From contig JAUYTZ010000018.1 of NCBI GenBank assembly GCA_030694965.1, positions 145,559-209,558 on the forward strand: a stretch of DNA of 64,000 nt, read 5' to 3'. Made by a program: the position numbers and the translations under genes. Source of the stretch: Candidatus Paracaedibacteraceae bacterium (GTDB lineage: Bacteria; Pseudomonadota; Alphaproteobacteria; Paracaedibacterales; CAIOTO01). Below, piece after piece: positions 51,227-60,363 of the stretch (the stretch's first letter is position 1; each line of letters starts with the position of its first letter). Under the pieces are notes generated by a model, which did not search any database, had not been told where the DNA came from, and saw nothing but the letters and a program-made list of their open reading frames with translations.

Positions 51227-52078
51227 TTAACGTAGGAGTGCTGGGTAGCTAAAGAAAAAGAAATGTGTTGCATTTAAGCTAATGTGCACCAAAATAGATG
51301 ATTCAATCCGGTTTGTTTTTAAAAAGGCTGCACCATAAAATAATCCTGCAATAGTGGATAAAATAATCATAGGCACCCCTTGCTGATAATGACGAAACCC
51401 GAATAAAATAGAGGTAATGATTAATGCGTATGCAGATGGAAAACCTTTATCTTGACATAGGTTAGTGAGCCCTTTTTGAATGTATCCCCGAAAGAACGCT
51501 TCTTCGGCAATGCACGTTAGCATTAAATTTGTTGTTAAAAAAATAAACGTTTGAGATGGGAATTTAACATCGAAGGTAACATGACCAAGCAAAAGGGCAG
51601 CGATCATTAATGTTCCGGTGCAAAGCATGCCGTAAAAATTAGCTTCTTTTATAATGGATTTCCATTCATTTCTTCTCTTTGCTAAAGGAATAATGCCGCT
51701 TGCAATTAAAGTAAATGCAATTAATGCCCCTTCAAGGTTCATATACATTGTAAATGGTTTACACTGGGGCGCGATTTGAATGCCATCAAAAACTTTAAAG
51801 TTATTAAACCCTGGAATCATGTGAAAGAAGAGCAAAAAACCAAGTAATGTGAATGCAGTATGCGCAGTTTTAGTTAGAGATGTTCGGTAGTTTTGTTGAA
51901 TTAAATAAGTCAGCCCTAATAAGGGAAATAGTATCCATCCAGCTGTAAAGTTTGTCAGGAAAGTTGCAGATGCTAGCGCAAGGACGGCAAAAGCAATAGC
52001 TGCAGTTTTGGAAAACCAAAGAGACGCAAGCGCTATCATCATGACTGCGTATGGAATATAGGACATAAGGGTAATCAA
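51227..52078 (-). CDS. CPBP-family intramembrane protease (CAAX-like)
   Basis: Multi-TM; EEAFFRGYIQKGL, FGFRHYQQGVPM, HISLNATHFFFF (E-E, H, H motifs). Confidence 0.85.
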   Translation of the reverse strand: MITLMSYIPYAVMMIALASLWFSKTAAIAFAVLALASATFLTNFTAGWILFPLLGLTYLIQQNYRTSLTKTAHTAFTLLGFLLFFHMIPGFNNFKVFDGIQIAPQCKPFTMYMNLEGALIAFTLIASGIIPLAKRRNEWKSIIKEANFYGMLCTGTLMIAALLLGHVTFDVKFPSQTFIFLTTNLMLTCIAEEAFFRGYIQKGLTNLCQDKGFPSAYALIITSILFGFRHYQQGVPMIILSTIAGLFYGAAFLKTNRIESSILVHISLNATHFFFFSYPALLR

Positions 52079-52295
52079 TCTATAAAGTATTTATTTAATA
52101 TTAATAAAGAGTTTTTGTCCTTAGTAATAGATACTTTTATAAAATAAAATTAATTGGTTGATTTTTGGTCGTTATTTTTTAAAATGAGTATGGTAAAACC
52201 AGAAGCAGATCCTTATTAAAGGTTTTTTATGTTCTTATTATAAAATTAATGGCTATCTACTCGGCTGGAAAATACGCAGCAGAGCTCTGTTTTTG

Positions 52296-52595
52296 TTATT
52301 TAGCAGGAGGAGTTTCTAAAGGAAGATCAACTAGGCGTCCTTTCAACATGCCAACATTATTTGATATATTGAAACCTAATTCCTTGAGTTGAGCTTCCAT
52401 AGACGTCATGTGTTGTTCTAATTTTATCGATAAATTATTAGTTTTTTCTTCGACTCTGTTTAATCTTTCTTCAATAACGATTATCTTTCTTGAATCCTCT
52501 TCCTTTCCTTTCCATTTTTCCACAAAAATTGGGCCTAAAAAACCTCCAAATACGCCAAGAGCAATCGGAATTATAACACTTTTAAGATCAAACAT
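52296..52595 (-). CDS. Small membrane-anchored coiled-coil protein
   Basis: 99 aa; N-terminal TM VIIPIALGVFGGFLGPIFVEKW then charged helical region. Confidence 0.5.
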   Translation of the reverse strand: MFDLKSVIIPIALGVFGGFLGPIFVEKWKGKEEDSRKIIVIEERLNRVEEKTNNLSIKLEQHMTSMEAQLKELGFNISNNVGMLKGRLVDLPLETPPAK

Positions 52596-52791
52596 GTTCT
52601 TCTCTTTCTACAAAAAAATTGTCATGAATAACAATACACTTGCTGTAATATTTTTTCACATCAGTGTATAAAATTTATTATTATTTAAAGAACTGAAGCG
52701 TAACTTACTTATTTCAGTTTTCTGGGCTAAGTATCGACCATATCTCCTTTGTTTCAATTATTTTAATTGGACAAAATTTCTACATAAGCAT

Positions 52792-53244
52792 TTACTCAGA
52801 GTCAAGAATAGATTCAAGCCATTTTTTATGTCTATGTTCATCCAATAAGCCACGCGCTATTGTTTCTTTCGCGTCGGGCCAAATGTGTTCATGATTTTTC
52901 AACCGATTATAAGCTGTATTTGTGTCGATTTCATTGCTTTTTAAAGCCAGTAGGATAGCCCCATCTCCTACAAGGTTTCCTAAAATAACTTTCCCTTTTG
53001 TAATCCATTGTTTTCCTAAGCTAGGTCCGCTTGGTGCTATAATATCATGTGTTTTTAAAAGTTCAGTAAGCTCTTTAATATGTCGCAAATGATCTTGCAT
53101 GAATGAAATAATTTTCATTTTGTATTCTTCATTTTCAATTCTATTTATACCAGCTTCATACGCTTCTGCAGCATCGTACTCAAGCTCTACTAAAGCTTTA
53201 AGGGCTTCTTCAAAATCAGATTGTGTTCCAACAAACGTTACCAT
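52792..53244 (-). CDS. Ferritin-like four-helix protein (DUF2383-like)
   Basis: 150 aa; LEYDAAEAYEAGINRI..., MQDHLRHIKELTELL, GDGAILLALKSNE, LLDEHRHKKWLES: spaced Glu/His pattern of ferritin-like folds. Confidence 0.6.
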   Translation of the reverse strand: MVTFVGTQSDFEEALKALVELEYDAAEAYEAGINRIENEEYKMKIISFMQDHLRHIKELTELLKTHDIIAPSGPSLGKQWITKGKVILGNLVGDGAILLALKSNEIDTNTAYNRLKNHEHIWPDAKETIARGLLDEHRHKKWLESILDSE

Positions 53245-53338
53245 TTTTTATCTCCTTTAAAACGTAAAGCTGGTAATGATTTTTCTTATTTATAACTATT
53301 TTAATAAACAAATATAAAATCATTGTCGCTAAAATAAA

Positions 53339-53590
53339 TCACTTTGTGTTTTCAACGTATTGTTCAGAGTCAACTGTGGAGTGATATTCTTCTCCAATTT
53401 GGCCCAAAGCATGAAAAACTTCATTTGTGCCCGTGTTTTTCATTGCATGTTTGATAAATTCATTTCTATTTGCGGAAAAATTTACACATTTTTCTGCAGC
53501 AGAATGATTTGTTTTATTGAGATTCTCATAACAACATTTATTTGTTTTATTTTTATCTTTTTTTATTTTTGTCATAATATATCCTTCCAT
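53339..53590 (-). CDS. Small hypothetical protein
   Basis: 83-aa ORF, start possibly at internal MTKIKK; same strand as the ferritin-like gene; no family recognised. Confidence 0.35.
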   Translation of the reverse strand: MEGYIMTKIKKDKNKTNKCCYENLNKTNHSAAEKCVNFSANRNEFIKHAMKNTGTNEVFHALGQIGEEYHSTVDSEQYVENTK

Positions 53591-53811
53591 TCTTTAAACT
53601 TTATTCTGATAATAGTTTTAATTTAATTTATTTTTATATGTTTAGAGCAGTAATATGCAAATTGCATGTTGTTGTTTTTTTCAATTGCAATTGTATCTAG
53701 CTTTATTAACAGGTATTTTTTGGTTGTACATTTTATTTTATTTCATATATACGAAAATATTACATATGCGCATAATTATTGAAATAAAAAAGATAATTAA
53801 AAGGATTTTAT

Positions 53812-53982
53812 GTGATAAAATTAAATAATAAACACATAATTTTATTTTTTATTATTTTGTTATTAATATTTAGTATAGGATCTACATCAAAAATTTGTTT
53901 TGCTTGAATAGAGGAAATTAAAAAAAACAAGGCTTTGTTGCATGCTATAAATTCAAAGAAAGTTTCGTCTTCTTTTGATTAA
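53812..53982 (+). pseudogene. Truncated signal-peptide ORF (31 codons to TGA, then 24 further codons to TAA)
   Basis: AAAAGGA upstream of GTG; (M)IKLNNKHIILFFIILLLIFSIGSTSKICFA* then IEEIKKNKALLHAINSKKVSSSFD* in the same frame. Confidence 0.4.
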
Positions 53983-54066
53983 AATGCTTGATAAACAGTA
54001 GAAAGTAACGGGCTTTTTTACGTGTAAAATGTTCTGTTAAGCGTATCAAAAATGACCAGCATAAAT

Positions 54067-54100
54067 AAAAAAAAGACGAACCTAAATTCGTCTTTTTTTT
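54067..54100 (-). terminator. Bidirectional intrinsic terminator for the 54116-54652 gene
   Basis: Perfect 14-bp inverted repeat AAAAAAAAGACGAA-CCTAAA-TTCGTCTTTTTTTT immediately beyond the minus-strand stop. Confidence 0.9.
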
Positions 54101-54115
54101 GTTTTAAATTAGTGA

Positions 54116-54652
54116 TTATTGGCCAGCTGGTGCTGGTGCAGTTACAACACATACAAGTGTTGATGCTAATTTACCTGTAAGAGCCTTTTTTGCCCATGCA
54201 ATAGCAAGCATTGACTCGGAAATATTTTTTGTTGCTTCGTTTGGGTCTTTGATCGATATTGTGTAGTTTATTTCAACTTTTCCATCATCATTCTTTTGAA
54301 GTTCTTCCGCGATTTTACTTGCGAGGCCTTTATCAAAGTCAGTACCGATTTTGTTAGGACTGTCTGCTGTGACAATCTTGCCAGTATCTGATTTGTAACA
54401 AATCATTTCACTTGTGCCGTTGATTGGTTTCATGTATCCAGAAGTTTCATCTAGCATTGGAGTATCTTTTGTGTCTCTATTGCTGCTACCATTTGCAGCT
54501 TTTATTTCGCCAGTTTCATTGCCGTTAAAATTTTCAGCAGCAATTTGAAAACGTGCATCAATTATTTTAAGAATTTCAGCTTTGTTTGCAGCATATGCTG
54601 AACATTGCACTGTTAGTGTTAAAAGAAGCATGTTTAAAATTTTTTTCATCAT
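54116..54652 (-). CDS. Hypothetical secreted protein
   Basis: 178 aa; signal peptide MMKKILNMLLLTLTVQCSAYAA; own terminator; no family recognised. Confidence 0.7.
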   Translation of the reverse strand: MMKKILNMLLLTLTVQCSAYAANKAEILKIIDARFQIAAENFNGNETGEIKAANGSSNRDTKDTPMLDETSGYMKPINGTSEMICYKSDTGKIVTADSPNKIGTDFDKGLASKIAEELQKNDDGKVEINYTISIKDPNEATKNISESMLAIAWAKKALTGKLASTLVCVVTAPAPAGQ

Positions 54653-54868
54653 ATGATACCTTTGTTTGAGTTTACGAAATTAGAATGTCATAATTGTAAA
54701 TATTTCAGAGTCCGAATCCTTTCTTGCCATTCCCTTTATAGTTTGATTTAAAGTCAGCAAAGGGGTTGCAGCCCACATCTAAAAAAGCAATACTAAGCAC
54801 GATAATCTTTTCAATAATTCTAGTATTGATTATAATCGTTAATTTTTCTTTAACACATAGGGAAAAAA

Positions 54869-56995
54869 ATGACTTCGGCTAACGCGTATTTATTTTTAAG
54901 CTTTACAACTCTTCCTGTGATTGGGGTAAAACGAAAGGCATTTTTTAATCGCTTAACGAGTGGTGAAAACAATTTTGATTTGCTTTCGCATTTGCCAACA
55001 AATATTTTGCACAGAAAAATGGTTGGCGAAATGCTACCTGAGCATGCAGATGTATTGGTTACATGCCACTTTATAGTCGAATCACATTTTCCAAACACCC
55101 GAAGAGGGATGCCCTATAAGATTGTTGGAACGCTTGCTGAAAGTAAAGATTCGCTGGAGCTTGTTTTCTTTAATGCTTATCCTAGTTTTTTAGAACGTAC
55201 AGCTAAAAAAGGCACAACGATTGTTGTGAGTGGTAAAATTAAAATAGTAAAACAGCATGGGATAGACCATTTTCAAATGGTGCATCCGGATCATATGGGC
55301 CCACTTATAACAACAGATGATTGGATTGGGACGGAACGCGTGTATCCCTTAACGGCTGGTCTAACGCAAGGTATTGTGCGTAACGCTATTGATTCAGTAA
55401 TAAAGAGTTTAGTTGAAGTTGATGAATGGATTCCTTTAAAGACATTAAATCAGTTTCAATTTCCAACGTGGAAAACAGCATTTTTAATGGCGCATGCACC
55501 CAAAGAATTGTCTGATTTAGCTCCTATAGCATTGGCGCGTCAACGTCTTGCTTATGATGAATTATTTGCTCAACAGTTAGCACAACATTACTATCGCTCA
55601 CTTGAAGTTTTATCAACAAAAGCGCCTAAGTTGGTAAATACGTCAAAACTTTTTAAGCAATTAATTGACACATTGCCATTTGAGCTAACAGGTGATCAAA
55701 AGCGTGCTATTGGTGATGTTATACAAGATATCCTGCAGTCAAAACCGATGCATAGGTTGTTGCAAGGTGATGTGGGATCTGGCAAAACATTGGTTGCACT
55801 GGCATCAGCGTTGGTTGCCATTGATAATGGTTATCAAGTAGCGTTGCTTGCACCAACTGATATTTTAGCGCGTCAACATTTAGCAACAATTCAAACGCTG
55901 CTTGTTGGTATGCCTGTGCGCATTGCTTTGCTAACAGGTCGTGAAAAAGGGCTTGCACGCGCTAAAATTTTAAAAGAGTTGGCTGAGCATCGTATTGATT
56001 TTATTATTGGTACACATGCCATTATTCAAGAAGATGTTGTTTACGCTAAGCTCGGTCTTTCTATCGTGGATGAACAGCATCGTTTTGGGGTAAAACAACG
56101 TCTTGAATTGACGCAAAAAGCAAGTCAGGCACATCTTTTGAGCATGACAGCAACCCCCATTCCGCGAACGCTTTTATTGGCAAATTATGGTGAAATGTCG
56201 GTCTCACTATTAAAGGAAAAACCACCAGGGCGAAAAGAAGTTGAAACGCGCACTATTAGTGTTGAACGTCTTGCAGATGTGGTGTCATTTGTGGAAAATG
56301 TAATAGCTCGTGGAGAAAAAGTATTTTGGGTATGTCCGTTGGTTGAAGAATCTGAAAAGCTTGATTTGGCTGCAGCGGAAGATCGATATTTAGTGCTTGA
56401 AAAAATATTCGGTGATAAGGTTGTAATGACACATGGGCGATTAAAAGCACAAGATAAAGAAGCCGCAATGCAGCGTTTTGCTAAAGGTGATGCGATGTTA
56501 TTAGTGTCAACAACAGTTATTGAGGTCGGGGTGGATGTGCCTGCCGCAACTGTTATGATTATTGAGCATGCAGAACGTTTTGGATTGGCACAATTGCATC
56601 AATTGCGTGGGCGTATTGGGCGCGGTCAGCTTGAGGGGACGTGCTTATTATTATATGGAAAGAATGTGTCATTTATATCAAGACAACGTCTGCAAATGAT
56701 GAAAAAAACAAATGATGGATTTGAATTAGCTGAGGCTGATTTGCGTTTGCGAGGCGGCGGTGAAATGCTTGGCCTTCGTCAAAGTGGTTTGCCAAAATTC
56801 AAGTTTGCTGATTTTTCAGCTGAAGAGCCTGAAACATATGACGTTATGCAAAACATATATGAAGTTGCAGACCAAGATGCAAAAGAGTTGTTGGCAGATG
56901 ATGCAAGATTAACGTCGGAACGAGGGGCCGCGGCACGTTTTTTATTGCGGTTATTTAATTTAGATGAGGCCGAGCGATTGAAGCGCGCGGGTTAA
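54869..56995 (+). CDS. recG: ATP-dependent DNA helicase RecG
   Basis: MHRLLQGDVGSGKTLVALAS, VDEQHRFGVKQR, LSMTATPIPRTL, HQLRGRIGRG. Confidence 0.97.
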   Translation: MTSANAYLFLSFTTLPVIGVKRKAFFNRLTSGENNFDLLSHLPTNILHRKMVGEMLPEHADVLVTCHFIVESHFPNTRRGMPYKIVGTLAESKDSLELVFFNAYPSFLERTAKKGTTIVVSGKIKIVKQHGIDHFQMVHPDHMGPLITTDDWIGTERVYPLTAGLTQGIVRNAIDSVIKSLVEVDEWIPLKTLNQFQFPTWKTAFLMAHAPKELSDLAPIALARQRLAYDELFAQQLAQHYYRSLEVLSTKAPKLVNTSKLFKQLIDTLPFELTGDQKRAIGDVIQDILQSKPMHRLLQGDVGSGKTLVALASALVAIDNGYQVALLAPTDILARQHLATIQTLLVGMPVRIALLTGREKGLARAKILKELAEHRIDFIIGTHAIIQEDVVYAKLGLSIVDEQHRFGVKQRLELTQKASQAHLLSMTATPIPRTLLLANYGEMSVSLLKEKPPGRKEVETRTISVERLADVVSFVENVIARGEKVFWVCPLVEESEKLDLAAAEDRYLVLEKIFGDKVVMTHGRLKAQDKEAAMQRFAKGDAMLLVSTTVIEVGVDVPAATVMIIEHAERFGLAQLHQLRGRIGRGQLEGTCLLLYGKNVSFISRQRLQMMKKTNDGFELAEADLRLRGGGEMLGLRQSGLPKFKFADFSAEEPETYDVMQNIYEVADQDAKELLADDARLTSERGAAARFLLRLFNLDEAERLKRAG

Positions 56996-57113
56996 TATTT
57001 CATTAACATAAAGTCATTCTTTTTTACTTAAAATTGCGTTATTTTCGAAAACCTTTAAAAGAGAGCATACCTATGCTAACTATATAAAATAGAAATAAAA
57101 TAATATAAAAAGT

Positions 57114-59549
57114 ATGCAGTCCTCACAAACACGTTTTTTGCCCCAAACAATGGTTGATTTCTTCAAGCGCAGTGTTCAAGAACTATTAGGCGTATGCTTT
57201 CTTGTAGCAACGCTTGTTCTTGTTCTTTCTTTTGTTTCGTACACACCTGTTGATCCAAGTTTTAACACGGCGACGCTTCAAGCGCCTGCAAACTGGTTGA
57301 GTTTTTTTGGCTCTTATCTAGCAGATATTATGTTGCAATTTTTTGGTTTTACAACACTTGTCTGGATTGTTATTTTTGCTGCCTGGGGTTATCGTTTGCT
57401 ATGCCAAAACACATTTTCATTGTCTCTTGTGCATTGCATTTCTGCGCTTTTAGCAACACTTGGTACTGGTATATTTTTAACTGGTTTTGCGCCATTTGAT
57501 TCATATTTTCAAGCATCATCTTTACCTTTTTTATCAAGTATTCCAAGTCAAGGGGGTGTTTTAAGCTTTTTACTTTTTTGGAATTTTCAAAAAATACTTG
57601 CGTTTCATCACCTTTCTTTTTTGTTAAAGCCCATTCTTTTAGCTTTGTTTGGTATTGGTTTTTTGTGCGCGTGGTATGCAGCTGGCTTATCGTTAAAACA
57701 ACTTAAAAAATTAGTAATTCAGATATATCGTTTGTTTGTGTGGATAATACGTGCAATTATTTTGCTTTTTAATACAATTGTAGCATTTGCAAATAAAAAA
57801 AATATTCAACCAAAGTCTTATTCAGGTGAAGATTTATACGAAGATAATTCCTCTCAAAAAGTACGTTTTGAAACACTTGAAGATATTCCTGAAATTGATT
57901 GGCGACATAGTGAAGTTGATGCAAGCGAAGAAGAGTATGATCAATTTCCATTTGATGAGAGTGACAATAATACTGATTTACCAACAATTTTTCCGCCAAA
58001 AGAGTTTGCAGAAAAAACAAATAAAGTCAAGAAAAGTGATTTCAAATTGCCTGAACATTTGATTAACACAGGTGATTATAATTTACCGCCTGTTGACTTG
58101 TTGGATAAAACCATTCAAAAATCACAAGCCATTTTGCCTGAAGTTTTGCAAGAACAAGCGCGTCTTCTTGAAGAAGTATTAAGTGAATTTGGTATACGCG
58201 GTGAAATTGTCAATATTCGCCCAGGTCCTGTTGTGACACTTTATGAATTAAAGCCTGCTCCAGGAATAAAAACATCTCGTGTGATTGGGCTTGCTGATGA
58301 TATTGCCCGTTCCATGAGCGCTCTTTCTGCACGTATCGCTGTTATTCCAGGGCAAAATGTGATTGGTATTGAATTGCCGAACAGAACACGTCAGACGGTA
58401 TATTTGCGTGAGCTTTTAAATGCACGTGATTACAATGAAACAAAAGCAGGGTTGCCACTTATTTTAGGACAAGATATTGGTGGCTATCCAGTGATTGCTG
58501 ACCTCTCAAAGATGCCTCATCTTTTGGTCGCAGGTACTACGGGTTCAGGTAAGTCTGTCTCTGTAAATGCAATGATTTTGTCACTGCTTTTCAAGTTGCC
58601 GCCTACAAAGTGTAAATTCATCATGATTGATCCTAAGATGCTAGAATTATCAGTTTACGACGATATTCCGCACTTATTGACGCCTGTTGTAACAGACCCT
58701 AAAAAGGCCATTGTTGCGCTTAAGTGGGCTGTTAAGGAAATGGAAAACCGGTACCGAGCTATGTCTAAGCTTGGTGTGCGCAACATTGATGGCTTTAATA
58801 CCCGTTTGGCTGAAGCACGTCGTACAGGTGAAATTTTAGTGCGCCGAGTACAAACAGGATTCGATCCTGAAACAGGAAAGCCCATTTTTGAAAACCAAGG
58901 ACTTGATTATGAATTGTTGCCTTATATCGTTGTTGTTGTTGATGAGATGGCAGATTTGATGTTGGTTGCCGGTAAAGAGATTGAAGCTACGATTCAACGT
59001 CTTGCGCAAATGGCGCGTGCGGCAGGGATTCATCTTATTATGGCAACACAAAGGCCGTCAGTGGACGTTATTACTGGTACTATTAAAGCAAACTTTCCAA
59101 CACGTATTAGTTTTCAGGTTACATCCAAAATTGATAGCCGTACAATTTTGAGTGAGCAAGGGGCAGAACAATTGTTAGGGCAGGGTGATATGCTGCACAT
59201 GGCGGGCGGTGGACGTATTAGTCGTGTGCATGGACCGTTTATTCGTGATGATGAAGTCGAACGTGTTGTTGCATTCCTTAAGACGCAAGGTGAGCCATCT
59301 TATGTTGAAGGAGTCACAGATGATGATGAGGAATCAACTGGCAGCGATAGTAATGAAACTAAGGGTGGCGATGCAACCTATAATCAAGCTGTTGAGGTCA
59401 TTATGCGTGAAGGAAAAGTGTCGACTAGTTTTATTCAGCGTCATTTGCAGATAGGATATAATCGCGCTGCGCGAATTGTTGAGCAAATGGAAAAAGAGGG
59501 GCTAATTAGTCAAGCTAATCATGCTGGAAAACGTGAAATTTTACGTTAA
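57114..59549 (+). CDS. ftsK: DNA translocase FtsK
   Basis: N-terminal TM segments, LLVAGTTGSGKSVSVNAMI, VVVDEMADLMLVAGKEIE, C-terminal gamma (winged helix) domain VSTSFIQRHLQIGYNRAARIVEQMEKEGLIS. Confidence 0.97.
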   Translation: MQSSQTRFLPQTMVDFFKRSVQELLGVCFLVATLVLVLSFVSYTPVDPSFNTATLQAPANWLSFFGSYLADIMLQFFGFTTLVWIVIFAAWGYRLLCQNTFSLSLVHCISALLATLGTGIFLTGFAPFDSYFQASSLPFLSSIPSQGGVLSFLLFWNFQKILAFHHLSFLLKPILLALFGIGFLCAWYAAGLSLKQLKKLVIQIYRLFVWIIRAIILLFNTIVAFANKKNIQPKSYSGEDLYEDNSSQKVRFETLEDIPEIDWRHSEVDASEEEYDQFPFDESDNNTDLPTIFPPKEFAEKTNKVKKSDFKLPEHLINTGDYNLPPVDLLDKTIQKSQAILPEVLQEQARLLEEVLSEFGIRGEIVNIRPGPVVTLYELKPAPGIKTSRVIGLADDIARSMSALSARIAVIPGQNVIGIELPNRTRQTVYLRELLNARDYNETKAGLPLILGQDIGGYPVIADLSKMPHLLVAGTTGSGKSVSVNAMILSLLFKLPPTKCKFIMIDPKMLELSVYDDIPHLLTPVVTDPKKAIVALKWAVKEMENRYRAMSKLGVRNIDGFNTRLAEARRTGEILVRRVQTGFDPETGKPIFENQGLDYELLPYIVVVVDEMADLMLVAGKEIEATIQRLAQMARAAGIHLIMATQRPSVDVITGTIKANFPTRISFQVTSKIDSRTILSEQGAEQLLGQGDMLHMAGGGRISRVHGPFIRDDEVERVVAFLKTQGEPSYVEGVTDDDEESTGSDSNETKGGDATYNQAVEVIMREGKVSTSFIQRHLQIGYNRAARIVEQMEKEGLISQANHAGKREILR

Positions 59550-59583
59550 CAGTGAAAAAACCTTTTAAACCAATAAAAAACTA

Positions 59584-59612
59584 TTGACGAATGAACAAAA
59601 GAGACTTATAAA
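59584..59612 (+). promoter_or_regulatory. Candidate sigma70 promoter for tRNA-Asp
   Basis: TTGACG - 17 nt - TATAAA, -10 ending 21 nt before the tRNA. Confidence 0.65.
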
Positions 59613-59633
59613 GATATTACATTGTTTCGATGT

Positions 59634-59710
<77 letters not shown>

Positions 59711-59775
59711 TTTTTTTACTCCACATAAACAATGTTCAATTTTTCCAAACTTTACAGTGATATAGGTAAGCCTTT

Positions 59776-60207
59776 ATGACTTATTTTAGTGCTGCCTATC
59801 ATCAAGCGTGTATTGCTTTTCAAAATGATGAGGTGCCAGTAGGTGCTGTGATCATTAGGGACGGCGTTATGATCGCATCTCAGCCTAATCGGATGCGTCA
59901 AAAACACGATGGCACAGCGCATGCGGAACTGCTTTGTATTCAAGAAGCTTCTCAAAAGCTAGGTACGCAACATTTAACAGATTGTGATATATATGTTACC
60001 GTGGAGCCCTGTTCCATGTGTGCTGGTGCTATTGCTAATGCCCGTATTCGCCGAGTGTTCTTTGGTGCTTATGATCAAAAAGGTGGAGGTGTGGATCATG
60101 GTGCGCGTGTATTTGAACATACGCTTCATAAGCCGCAAGTTATTGGCGGTATTGAAGAAATTAAATGTGCTCAATTGATGCGTGATTTTTTTAAACAAAA
60201 AAGGTGA
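59776..60207 (+). CDS. tadA: tRNA-specific adenosine deaminase (TadA-type)
   Basis: HAELLCIQEA and VEPCSMCAGAIANARIRRVFFGAYDQKGG zinc deaminase motifs. Confidence 0.93.
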   Translation: MTYFSAAYHQACIAFQNDEVPVGAVIIRDGVMIASQPNRMRQKHDGTAHAELLCIQEASQKLGTQHLTDCDIYVTVEPCSMCAGAIANARIRRVFFGAYDQKGGGVDHGARVFEHTLHKPQVIGGIEEIKCAQLMRDFFKQKR

Positions 60208-60363
60208 TTTTTTTAATTTAAATTACTTCATGTTTGCTATAGATTTAAAAAGTACAAATTCTTTTTATAGATTAATTACATTATTTTTTCATATCAGCAA
60301 TGCCTTATGCTAGAATCTCAACTGCATATTAATATCACACGATTTCCTTAAAATGGACGGCCA

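Noticed and set aside
53905-53907. Possible UGA recoding to Trp
   Set aside because: Ordinary genes here terminate at TGA (e.g. the 29216 ORF), tRNA-Trp has a CCA anticodon and TGG codons are used for Trp, so the standard code applies; the TGA is more simply a nonsense mutation.
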